Source of the DNA: DATJYV01 sp035499415
Lineage (GTDB): Bacteria; Bacteroidota; Ignavibacteria; UBA10030
Reading direction: 5' to 3'
Assembly (NCBI GenBank): GCA_035499415.1
Contig: DATJYV010000129.1
Coordinates: 1-23,779, forward strand
DNA: 23,779 nt
The translations under genes were made by a program, and so were the position numbers. Below, in pieces: positions 1 through 7,731 of this stretch. How positions within the stretch are numbered: position 1 is the first letter of the stretch; each line of letters opens with the position of its first letter. Below the pieces are notes generated by a model. It did no database searches and had not been told where the DNA came from. It worked only from the letters and a program-made list of their open reading frames with translations.

Positions 1-1526
1 TTCCGGTACGATGCAATTCTGTTCAGGAGCTCCTTTTGACGAGGGTTGACGAATCCGGTCATTGCTCCCGAGCGCGTGGAGAGCTGGCATTGACATACGA
101 TGAGATCGGAATTCCTGGCCGCGGCGGCTGCGGAATCGAAATCCATGTCGTTGCTGCGCGGGTCGATGCGAAACTCCCGGACGTCGCCGAGTCTCGCCCG
201 CAGCTGCGCGTGGAAGTTCGACCCGGCTTCGGGGTCGTCCGAGTCCGCAACGATGAGGTCGAGCACTTTCCTGGCTCCGGCTTCCGGGAGCGGGAGGATG
301 CGGTCTTCGTTGCCGAGGACCGTAACGGCATCACGCGCGATGCGAAGGGCGAGCGCCTTCGAGGAAGGGGCGCCGACAACGTCGTATATTTTCTCAACGT
401 CCACATACCGATTGACGTCCAATCCCATGCGCTGCTTCAGCGCGAGTAATTTCTTCACGGACGAATCGACGCGTGCCTCGTCGATCTCCCCGCGTCTGAC
501 CGCTTTCACGATCGCATCGACCGCGATATCCGGGTCCGGCGGCATCAGAATAAGATCCGCGCCGGCTTTGAGAGCGCGCACAACCGACTCGGCCGGTCCG
601 AATCTGGAAGCGACCCCCCGCATGACCATCGCATCCGTCACCACGAGTCCGGAAAATCCCATTTCCTTTTTCAGGAGGCCGGTCGAGAGCCCGGGGGAAA
701 CAGTCGCGGGCATTCCAGAAGCGGAATCGAATGCCGGCACCGCGATATGACCCACCATGACCGAAAGAGCCCCCGCCTCGAACGTTTTCCTGAACGGCGC
801 GAGCTCGAATTTTTCCATCCTCTCCCGGTCGAACGGAAGAGTCGGCAGTTCCAGGTGGGTGTCGACCTCACTGTCGCCGTGACCGGGAAAATGTTTGACG
901 GTTGCGATCATGCCGCCATCCTGCGTTCCCAGCACAAATTGCGCGGACATTTCAGACACCAGGTCCGGGTCGTCCCCGAATGACCGCGTATTGATGACAG
1001 GGTTCTTCGGATTATTATTGATGTCAACGACCGGAGCATAATTCTGGTGAATCCCGATGGAGCGTCCCTCGATCGCCGTGATCTTCCCGATCTCGTACGC
1101 ATACGCGGGATTGCGCGTAGCGCCGACTGCCATGGCGCGCGGAAACGTCGTCGCCCCTTTGATGCGCATGCCGGCCCCCCACTCGAAATCCGCGGCGAAA
1201 AGAAGCGGCGTCGGAGCCACACGTTGGAGCTTGTTTGCCTGGACGGCATATTCGTAGACATCGCCGATGGAAAAAATGAAGCCGCCGATTTTCCGTTGTG
1301 CGGCAAGGCGTTCCAATTCCTGCCAGTGGGGCGATTCGTGCGGCTCATACGGGACGGTCGTCCAGACGAAAACCAGCTGTGCCGCTTTTTCGTCAAGGGT
1401 CAGATGGCGGAGGGTGGAGTCAACCCACGCAGCTCCTGTCGGCGGTCGATTGGGAGGGGAGATGGACGGAGCCCCGCCGCAGCCGGAAAGGAAAAGGAGA
1501 ACAGAACCAACGACGAGCGCTTTCAT
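1..1526 (-). CDS. GH3 beta-N-acetylhexosaminidase, NagZ type, lipoprotein (3' partial)
   Basis: Family 3 glycoside hydrolase that probably removes GlcNAc from peptidoglycan fragments. The frame is open from ATG at 1526 to the left window edge, so the C terminus is missing; about 508 residues are visible. Residues 1-16 form a lipoprotein signal ending in LSGC, which predicts export and lipid anchoring. The TIM-barrel domain carries KHFPGHGD (211-218), the Asp-His acid/base dyad DTH (222-224) typical of NagZ enzymes, and the nucleophile Asp298 in TDAM. Sequence beyond about residue 330 looks like the second alpha/beta domain of two-domain NagZ proteins such as Bacillus NagZ. It is the last visible gene of the salvage island, 176 bp after the AmpG-like gene. 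No good Shine-Dalgarno precedes the start. The GH3 assignment is firm; substrate is inferred from the motif and neighbours. Confidence 0.92.
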   Translation of the reverse strand, partial: MKALVVGSVLLFLSGCGGAPSISPPNRPPTGAAWVDSTLRHLTLDEKAAQLVFVWTTVPYEPHESPHWQELERLAAQRKIGGFIFSIGDVYEYAVQANKLQRVAPTPLLFAADFEWGAGMRIKGATTFPRAMAVGATRNPAYAYEIGKITAIEGRSIGIHQNYAPVVDINNNPKNPVINTRSFGDDPDLVSEMSAQFVLGTQDGGMIATVKHFPGHGDSEVDTHLELPTLPFDRERMEKFELAPFRKTFEAGALSVMVGHIAVPAFDSASGMPATVSPGLSTGLLKKEMGFSGLVVTDAMVMRGVASRFGPAESVVRALKAGADLILMPPDPDIAVDAIVKAVRRGEIDEARVDSSVKKLLALKQRMGLDVNRYVDVEKIYDVVGAPSSKALALRIARDAVTVLGNEDRILPLPEAGARKVLDLIVADSDDPEAGSNFHAQLRARLGDVREFRIDPRSNDMDFDSAAAAARNSDLIVCQCQLSTRSGAMTGFVNPRQKELLNRIASYR

Positions 1527-1702
1527 CGAATCACGCAGGCAGCCGCAAGACTTGTGAACGTCAGCGAAGAACAAAACGTACGAAAAGTCGGAAGGAGATA
1601 CAACGCCAAAGCCGGCGACATCTCCGGCCGGCGACGAGGGCTTATACTATTCGCGTGCGTTCCAAAGGAAGGCGGCGCACCTTTGGCAGACAGGTCCGAA
1701 TG
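1527..1702 (-). other. Intergenic gap between ampG-like and GH3 genes
   Basis: No credible gene is seen here. A GCCGGC/GCCGGC inverted repeat with a 10-base loop lies at 1611-1632, downstream of the AmpG-like stop on the minus strand. It has no following T-run, so it is at best a weak attenuator or Rho-type end. The gap is long enough to hold a separate promoter for the GH3 gene, but none is convincing. Confidence 0.3.
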
Positions 1703-3025
1703 TCACGACTTTTCTTCGAGAGGCAAAAAGGGAATCGTGCACAGACCTGGAATGGCAACGAGGAAGCTCATGAGGAAATATTGCTCGTACCCCATGCGGA
1801 CTTGAAGAAATCCGCTGAAGACTCCGGGAATGAGTACTCCCGCGGCCATGAACGCGGTCGTGATCGCATAGTGCGACGCTTTGAATTCGGGCCGGATCGT
1901 TCGCATCAGGAAAACGGTGTAAGCCGACACGCCGAGACCGTAGGATAATTGCTCGTAGGCATTCACCCCGTAGACCCATGGCAGGGATGGCTTGTAGGCG
2001 GCGAGGAGCCAGTAGAGAATGATCGCGGAATTCTGGACGATCGCCGTCGGCCACATCCATCGCCGAAGACCCTGCTTTGCGATAAGGACGCCGCCGAGTA
2101 TTCCGCCGGCAAGGAGGGCGATCGAGCCGACCGTGCCGTTGAGAATACCCATCTCCTGGGTCGAGATTGCGAGCCCTCCCTTTGTCGCAGCGTCCATCAG
2201 AAACGGAGGCGCCATCTTGAGCATGAATGCATCGCCCAATCGGAAGATCAGGACGTACGCGACGATCCACCCGATCTTGCGCTGCGTGAAGTACGTTTTA
2301 AACGCTTCGAGAAAATTCGGCCGTTCGCCCTCGGGGAGGACGGACCGCGTCGCCTGGGGAAAGGGAAGATACCAGAGCTGGAAGAAATAGAGAAGAAGAA
2401 AGACCAGCCCGGATGCGGCAAAGGCGGAGAACCATCCAAACGCGACCGGATTGACGGAGCCAAGGAATCCGATTCTGAGTTCTTCGTATAATTTCACACC
2501 CTGGGCATTCGTTCCTTTGAGATAGCTTTGGGCGATCGAACCTGCGAGATAAACCAGTCCCCCATTTCCAAAAAGCCAGGCGAACTTGTACGTCGTCGTT
2601 CGAACGCCGACGAATAACGCCTGGGCATCCTTGTCGAGTGCATCGAGATAGAATCCGTCAATGGCAATGTCATGGGTCGCCGATGTGAGGGCGACGAATG
2701 CGAAGATCGCGATCGAAATTGCGAGGATGTTGCGCGCAAACGACGATGCCGCGAGGATGAAGAACAACGCGGTGCAGACCAATTCCATCGACAGAATCCA
2801 CCTTCTTCGCGTCGAATAAATGTCGACGACCGGCCCCCAGAGCCCTTTGAGCACCCACGGCAAATAGAGGAAGCTCGTCAGCCCGATGAGCTCATTGCCC
2901 GCTCCAAGGTCTTTCAGGAAGACGACGGACATGAGATTGACGACCGTGTACGGGAAACCTTCGCCAAAATACAGCACGGAGACCCAGACCCACGGGTTTC
3001 GTTTCTTAGCGCCTACCGGATCCAT
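1703..3025 (-). CDS. AmpG-like MFS permease (muropeptide uptake)
   Basis: A 440-residue major facilitator protein, mostly hydrophobic with about 12 membrane segments. The N-terminal GEGFPY (21-26) and the segment SATHDIAIDGF around residues 113-123 match the AmpG branch, where the equivalent E. coli segment reads ATQDI-VD. AmpG proteins import GlcNAc-anhydroMurNAc peptides across the inner membrane. The gene starts 3 bp after the SpoIID-like stop, so the two are almost certainly co-transcribed. The C terminus ends in a short charged tail (LPLEEKS). The family is assigned with good confidence; the exact cargo is inferred. It could carry other sugars or peptides, since the permease lies beside an apparently exported GH3 enzyme. 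Confidence 0.85.
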   Translation of the reverse strand: MDPVGAKKRNPWVWVSVLYFGEGFPYTVVNLMSVVFLKDLGAGNELIGLTSFLYLPWVLKGLWGPVVDIYSTRRRWILSMELVCTALFFILAASSFARNILAISIAIFAFVALTSATHDIAIDGFYLDALDKDAQALFVGVRTTTYKFAWLFGNGGLVYLAGSIAQSYLKGTNAQGVKLYEELRIGFLGSVNPVAFGWFSAFAASGLVFLLLYFFQLWYLPFPQATRSVLPEGERPNFLEAFKTYFTQRKIGWIVAYVLIFRLGDAFMLKMAPPFLMDAATKGGLAISTQEMGILNGTVGSIALLAGGILGGVLIAKQGLRRWMWPTAIVQNSAIILYWLLAAYKPSLPWVYGVNAYEQLSYGLGVSAYTVFLMRTIRPEFKASHYAITTAFMAAGVLIPGVFSGFLQVRMGYEQYFLMSFLVAIPGLCTIPFLPLEEKS

Positions 3026-3028
3026 TTT

Positions 3029-4366
3029 TCATTTTTCGTTGGAATACAACTTTTTCATCGTGGCGCTCGGAAAGTAGTGGGCGAGAATCTGTTCGGCGGA
3101 AAAGCCCAGCGTCGCCATGATCGCGGCTCCGATCTGGCACAGTCCGACTCCGTGCCCCCAACCGGCTCCAAACAACGTGAATCTTTCGGGGACTTCAGCA
3201 TCCCGCGGGAAGGTCTCGACAAAGAAGGCCGAGCTATAGAGATGAGACCGTGAAAGCCACCGCCGAATCTCCAATTCCCTCCCGACAATCACGCTTCGCC
3301 TGGTTCCCTCAATCTTCAAACGTGCAATTCTGCCCGAGGGACCTCGTTTCAGCGGCTCGAGTTTCCTGACCGCCCCAAAATCAATTTCCGATTTTTTCCG
3401 CAGAATGTCGGCTAACTCTTCGGCTTCATACTCGACCTTCCATCGAAAGAAGTCTGCCGTCTCACGATCGTACGACGGCAGGATCTGGCGGAGAATCGAA
3501 CCGTCGTTCGTGTTGCAGTACGCTCCCGGAGAAGAGCCGATCCAGCGAACGGCATCGGCTTCAGTCGCGATCGGATTTGCCCGGACCTCGGAGTCCGTCA
3601 CACTTTGCAGGTACGGCACATCTCTTTCTTCCCACACATTCCCGAAAGGTTCCGTCATACCGCCGCACGCCTTCGAAAATCTCGCATCGCACACTTCATC
3701 GTCAAAGGTCAGGAATGTCCCTTTCGTCTCATCAACCGCTTCCGTCGCCGACGATGAAATGATTCGCGAAACTCCCTGGTAACGCTGGCAATGGTCGTCG
3801 GCGCAAACGTCGAAGTGCTCATGGTCTTCGCGGTCATACCATCGAATGATCTCCGAATCGCTCTCTTTTCGATTGACGTGCGATGCGCGGCGCCCGCTTT
3901 TCCGCCGGTCGAGCATCGCAACCAGCCAGCTCCTCGACGTTATGGCGTGCGCTTTGAGCAGTTCAAGCGGTGCTTCGGCGCTCATCTCGGATGAGATCAC
4001 GCTTCTCAGGTATTCTTCCACCCCAATTTCGTTGACGGCCGTTACGCCGTTCCCGGTTGACGAGAAACGGAGAGACCCGAGGAACGACTCATCCTCCTTC
4101 CTTTCCCAATGAAACTGCAATCCGATTGTCACGCCGGAGAGTGTTATCGCGGTTTTCACCCGGGGTCGGAGGACAATTTCTGTTCCGCGGCCGGCTTCCC
4201 TTCCATCTTCATCGAAGAGAACGACGACATTTCCGTCACTGCGCGCACCGAACCCGCCGCGGATGGTCGTTCCCGCGGGAGACACCATGGCCGTTTCGCA
4301 TCGCCCCGCAATTTCCGCAACTCCTTCGAGGATGCCGACCTGGATGACGGGTTCTTCGGATACCAC
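3029..4366 (-). CDS. SpoIID/LytB-domain protein without export signal
   Basis: SpoIID proteins are lytic transglycosylases that cleave peptidoglycan strands stripped of stem peptides. This 445-residue protein has a SpoIID-type N-terminal beta region (6-110), the catalytic-region sequence VISSEMSAEAPLELLKAHA with Glu127 at the position of the SpoIID catalytic Glu, a Cys188-H192-Cys193 cluster (CADDHC) where related proteins have conserved, possibly zinc-binding, residues, and the C-terminal signature GWGHGVGLCQIGA. GTG at 4364-4366 is the most plausible start. An in-frame TGA at 4394-4396 limits any upstream extension to nine codons, none hydrophobic enough for a signal peptide, so the product appears cytoplasmic. 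No Shine-Dalgarno is obvious. It is transcribed together with the AmpG-like permease. Confidence 0.88.
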   Translation of the reverse strand: MVSEEPVIQVGILEGVAEIAGRCETAMVSPAGTTIRGGFGARSDGNVVVLFDEDGREAGRGTEIVLRPRVKTAITLSGVTIGLQFHWERKEDESFLGSLRFSSTGNGVTAVNEIGVEEYLRSVISSEMSAEAPLELLKAHAITSRSWLVAMLDRRKSGRRASHVNRKESDSEIIRWYDREDHEHFDVCADDHCQRYQGVSRIISSSATEAVDETKGTFLTFDDEVCDARFSKACGGMTEPFGNVWEERDVPYLQSVTDSEVRANPIATEADAVRWIGSSPGAYCNTNDGSILRQILPSYDRETADFFRWKVEYEAEELADILRKKSEIDFGAVRKLEPLKRGPSGRIARLKIEGTRRSVIVGRELEIRRWLSRSHLYSSAFFVETFPRDAEVPERFTLFGAGWGHGVGLCQIGAAIMATLGFSAEQILAHYFPSATMKKLYSNEK

Positions 4367-4671
4367 AAATCGAATGGCGTTTAGATGCTTCGTTCAAGAA
4401 AAACGATGGCGATACGGTCTCCGCGTATTCAACTGAACGCGGAGAAAATCCGAACTCCGAATGGCGACACCCGTGACCGAACCGCTGAGGGGAAAATGCG
4501 CTCTGCAAAAAGGAATCTTCTCATTATCAAACATTCTGCAAGATGGTTCCTTCTGTCGGCACGATTCGAATCTTTCTGATTTTTTCGAATTTCAAAGCTC
4601 GCGACTCGATTTTTGAATCAGGCGGGCTCTCATCGATTCGAGGATTCCGCAGCTCTCGTAGAGCCGCAGGA
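4367..4671 (-). other. 305-bp gap splitting the salvage island
   Basis: No supported gene. Just after the DUF4922 stop, on the minus strand, an imperfect hairpin (4649-4670) has an 8-bp core stem with one G-U pair and a 3-base ACG loop, but no T-run. Between about 4500 and 4620 the DNA is AT-richer than its surroundings, as expected for a promoter driving the SpoIID-AmpG pair, but I cannot point to a clear -35/-10 pair. Confidence 0.35.
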
Positions 4672-5655
4672 TCAGAGCGCCGCGACAATTTCCGACAGGT
4701 TCTTTTCCGGGAAGCTCACCTCATTGTATATCCCTTCGACGGTCGGCGCGTCGACGTGCAGAAAATCTTTTTCAACGGGAGTGATGACGAGCCCCGCCAT
4801 ATCGATCGCTGCCGGGCTGATAAGGATGCGTGCTTCGCCTTCTTTATGATACGCGTCCGGACGGTGCTTCGAGCGGGGGAACAGAATCAGCCGCCATTTC
4901 TTCGACCCGAAACCGCACAAGAGATTCATCATCGGTTCCTCATCCGAGCCGACCGTGTGCTGCCATTGCTTCACGAACGAAGAAAAAAAACGGCTCATGC
5001 CCTCCTTCGAATCGGTTTCGGCCGCCAGGACCGTTCTGCCGTAGGATCTGAGGACGCCGAGGTCGACATTCTCAAACCGGCGCAGGAACTCCTGTTTCTT
5101 TTCCGCATCCCGTTCGACCGGCGTGACCCCTGCGGGGCCCGCCTGAAAATGCAGATGGTCGGGGGCCGATGCACCGCAACGGGGGCCGTTGTAATAAAGA
5201 ACGTAGTCGGGGCTCATGTCCCTGGCTAGGTCCAGCATGACGCCGAACCTCGAGCCGATGGATTGCGGCTCGTGCACCGTGCTCGAGATGGTGAGATGTT
5301 CCGGAAAGATCGGCGCGGGGTTGCACAGGATGAGGAACCGGTCGTGGTAGAGGATGGCCTTCTGGGGATCGGGGAGATTCTCGATGCAGAGGAAGCAGGG
5401 ACGGCGTCGAATTGCGTCCGCGCTGGTGTCGGCCGCAGTGCTGACGATACGGCGCGGATTGAACTGAAGGGCGATGACAAATCCGCTGCAGGGGACGTCG
5501 CGGGTTCGAACAGACGCAAGAGCGGCGTAGCCGGTCGAAAGGCCTGCCCATGAACGCTTTTGTTCCGCCAACAGCTTCCGGACGAGCGCCGGCAGTGTAG
5601 TACCGGCGCGTTCGCCTGAAAAGAGGGAAAAAATTCTCGTCGATGTAATCGCCAT
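4672..5655 (-). CDS. DUF4922 protein, HIT-like, resembles GDP-hexose phosphorylase
   Basis: A 327-residue soluble protein of the DUF4922 type. It has RPCFLC (85-90, a CxxC pair) followed by NLPDPQKA, the sequence YYNGPRCGASAPDHLHFQA with a histidine-triad-like HLHFQ at 167-171, and a C-terminal LILFPRSKHRP (257-267). HLHFQA is the active-site string of the VTC2/GDPGP1 GDP-hexose phosphorylases, relatives of GalT, in which the middle His forms a nucleotidyl intermediate. This suggests a nucleotide-sugar phosphorylase or nucleotidyltransferase, but the substrate is unknown. It begins 8 bp after the GNAT gene, within an island devoted to amino-sugar salvage, so a UDP- or GDP-linked amino sugar is a reasonable guess. 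Family assignment is fairly sure; function is inferred. Confidence 0.82.
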   Translation of the reverse strand: MAITSTRIFSLFSGERAGTTLPALVRKLLAEQKRSWAGLSTGYAALASVRTRDVPCSGFVIALQFNPRRIVSTAADTSADAIRRRPCFLCIENLPDPQKAILYHDRFLILCNPAPIFPEHLTISSTVHEPQSIGSRFGVMLDLARDMSPDYVLYYNGPRCGASAPDHLHFQAGPAGVTPVERDAEKKQEFLRRFENVDLGVLRSYGRTVLAAETDSKEGMSRFFSSFVKQWQHTVGSDEEPMMNLLCGFGSKKWRLILFPRSKHRPDAYHKEGEARILISPAAIDMAGLVITPVEKDFLHVDAPTVEGIYNEVSFPEKNLSEIVAAL

Positions 5656-5663
5656 GGAATCCG

Positions 5664-6206
5664 TTACTGCGGCGGTGCTTGTGTATGCATCCGCACGTCC
5701 TCAACTGTCAGAAATCCGATGTAGTGGTCGACAGTCGTATTTCCCATTTTGAACGGAGCTGTTTCCGAAACTTGAAACCCCATCCCGGTGTACCACTCGA
5801 ACGCGCGCCGGTTTTTCACCATGACGCCCAACCACAGTCTGTCCTCGCCGTAACTCGTTGCCTCGTCGGCCGCCTTCCGCATCAGCCCCCGTCCGATTCC
5901 CGCACCCTGACAGTCCGGGAGGATATAGAGGGATGAAACGTAATACCGCTGCTCCTTCCGATTGAATCGCGTACGCATGACGCCGACAATCTGAGTTCCC
6001 GCCTCCGCAACGAACGCCGCCACGTGAGGGTCGTCGAGAAGCTTTTTGAGCGCATCGTCGCTGTAGAAGGTCTCATGGTAGGCATGAAGGTCATCCGTTG
6101 GAATGAACGAACTGTATGCATCAACCCATGTCTTCCAGATCACATCCGCGATCGTCCGCCAGTCTTGCGGGCTCGCCCTCCGGATCGTGAACGCCTGCTT
6201 TTTCAT
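5664..6206 (-). CDS. GNAT-family N-acetyltransferase
   Basis: A 180-residue Gcn5-related acetyltransferase that would move acetyl from acetyl-CoA to an amine. Motif A is clear: the strand YVSSLYILP (89-97) followed by the pyrophosphate loop Q100-G-A-G-I-G105, then the helix GLMRKAADEA. The later segment around NRRAFEWYTGMGF is the usual motif B (N-x-x-A-x-x-x-Y-x-x-x-G-F). Its ATG overlaps the TGA of the upstream glycosyltransferase by 4 bp (ATGA), which implies translational coupling, and the DUF4922 gene starts 8 bp after it. Substrate is not predictable from sequence; an amino sugar or a muropeptide amine would fit the island. Confidence 0.9.
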   Translation of the reverse strand: MKKQAFTIRRASPQDWRTIADVIWKTWVDAYSSFIPTDDLHAYHETFYSDDALKKLLDDPHVAAFVAEAGTQIVGVMRTRFNRKEQRYYVSSLYILPDCQGAGIGRGLMRKAADEATSYGEDRLWLGVMVKNRRAFEWYTGMGFQVSETAPFKMGNTTVDHYIGFLTVEDVRMHTQAPPQ

Positions 6207-7675
6207 CCGCGCCCCGCGTTCATTCGACGCCGTGCAAGAATTTCGATCGTCCGGACGTGGTCCTTATACGCGTCATTGCGGTTTGTCTGCTCGACCGTGA
6301 GGGACGAATCCGAATTTCCTTCCCAGCGGCGGCAAAGATAGATCGGTTCGAAGATCCGGCCGACGCGATACTCGCGCGAGATGCGGAGGGAGACGGCGTA
6401 ATCCTCGCCGTAACTGACATTCGGAATCCCGACCTTCCGGAGAAGGGATGTTCGAAAGGCGCGCGGCGCCCCAAAGCCGTTGATACGCAGGGCGTTGTTC
6501 CGGCCGTTCGCCGGAGTCCATTCGCGGTGGTCGACGACGCCCGGCGGGATCTCTTCCAGGTTCATGTTCACCAAACGATACGAGCCAACGACCATTCCGT
6601 AGTCCCCCTGCCGGAAGACGTCGAGAATTTGCTGGAGCGTGGTCGGCCCGCTGTAAATGTCGTCCGAATCGAGCTGGACGGCGAACCGTCCGCAGCTGGG
6701 AGAACGGACGGCTTCTTCCCAGCATCCGCCGATTCCAAGGTCGCTTCTCGACGGAATGAGATGTCTGACAGCGGAATGACGCGTCGCAAGATCTCGAAGT
6801 ACATCGGTCGTCCCGTCGGTGGAGTGATTGTCGACGACGAGGACATTGTACGGGACATCTGCCTGCTGAGAAAGGGCGCTCATGACGGCGTCGCCGATCG
6901 TTCGTTTTCGATTACGGACAGGAATGACGACGCTTGCATCGACGGGATATTTTTCTTCGTCCTGAGGAATTTTGGAATAGCGGGGCGTGAGGTAAGCTCC
7001 GACTCTCTTGAGATGGTTCGTCGCGACCTTTTCCATCTCCTTCTGAACGATTCGATTCCTTGGGTCGACGTAGTCAAAAAGCTTCTCACCGGATTTTCGC
7101 GGATCGGTCGACGCCTTCGCGCAGAGAAATTCCTGCACGTGGAACAGGGCGTGGTCGACGGAGACCTTGAGCCGCAAGTCGTAGAGAGCCGCGTGACGAA
7201 CGGCTTCGACGCTTCCGTGTCGCGCGACGGCCCTCCGTACAGCCTTCATCGAAAACAACATGAGCGGGCCGAATTCAAACGCGTCGCGGACGCTTCCGGC
7301 TTGATACTCGTTCAAGGGGTGCGGGACGCGAGCTCCCGACTTTGTTTCGTAGTAATCCGCGTACGTCAGCCCGCTCCCGGTTTGGCGCGCAACGGACACC
7401 AGCCGGTCCAGAGCTGAAGGGGCAACGTCCACCTCTTCGCTGACCGGCACGAGCAAGAGATACTCCGTCCGGGTCCGTTCCAGGATCCTGGAGACGGTCC
7501 TTCCGGAAAATGGCGCTTCGGTGGAGATATTTTCCGCTCCGGCGAAATGTTCGTTCCTGCCGCCCGGATGGACGATGATGGTGCGGTCCGTGAGCGGGGA
7601 AGAAGCGAACCGGCTGAGCATGGAAGCGAAGGACGCGGCGGAGGAGCGCAGGAGGACAATGGTAAGAGGTTTCAC
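6203..7675 (-). CDS. GT2 glycosyltransferase with degenerate N-terminal GT-like half
   Basis: A 490-residue protein with no signal peptide or membrane segment. The C-terminal half is a standard GT-A fold family 2 glycosyltransferase: DASVVIPVRNR (246-256), VVDNHSTDGT (280-289), the metal-binding DSD at 336-338 in QLDSDDIY, and a GED at 423-425 as likely catalytic base. Residues 1-180 look like a worn second GT-A unit: it has a LLLVPVSEEVD segment and an ADYYE strand, but no DxD at the expected site. A linker at 200-245 joins the halves. It lies 56 bp after the kinase gene and overlaps the GNAT gene by 4 bp. Acceptor and donor are unknown; its presence among salvage genes hints at re-use of recovered sugar. 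Confidence 0.87.
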   Translation of the reverse strand: MKPLTIVLLRSSAASFASMLSRFASSPLTDRTIIVHPGGRNEHFAGAENISTEAPFSGRTVSRILERTRTEYLLLVPVSEEVDVAPSALDRLVSVARQTGSGLTYADYYETKSGARVPHPLNEYQAGSVRDAFEFGPLMLFSMKAVRRAVARHGSVEAVRHAALYDLRLKVSVDHALFHVQEFLCAKASTDPRKSGEKLFDYVDPRNRIVQKEMEKVATNHLKRVGAYLTPRYSKIPQDEEKYPVDASVVIPVRNRKRTIGDAVMSALSQQADVPYNVLVVDNHSTDGTTDVLRDLATRHSAVRHLIPSRSDLGIGGCWEEAVRSPSCGRFAVQLDSDDIYSGPTTLQQILDVFRQGDYGMVVGSYRLVNMNLEEIPPGVVDHREWTPANGRNNALRINGFGAPRAFRTSLLRKVGIPNVSYGEDYAVSLRISREYRVGRIFEPIYLCRRWEGNSDSSLTVEQTNRNDAYKDHVRTIEILARRRMNAGRG

Positions 7676-7731
7676 GGATGGTTCGGCCTCCCTTGCGCGG
7701 TCAGAGGTTGGAAGTTAATCGGCAGGTTTTA

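Noticed and set aside
908..1396. 162-codon minus-strand frame overlapping the GH3 gene
   Set aside because: It is the wrong frame of the same strand; the GH3 frame runs through it from ATG 1526 without a stop.
1643..1648. Plus-strand TATACT box
   Set aside because: No plus-strand gene follows; it lies in the gap between two minus-strand genes.
6257..7417. 386-codon open frame antisense to the GT2 gene
   Set aside because: No recognisable domain; the opposite strand encodes a coherent GT2 with DSD and GED motifs that overlaps the GNAT start.
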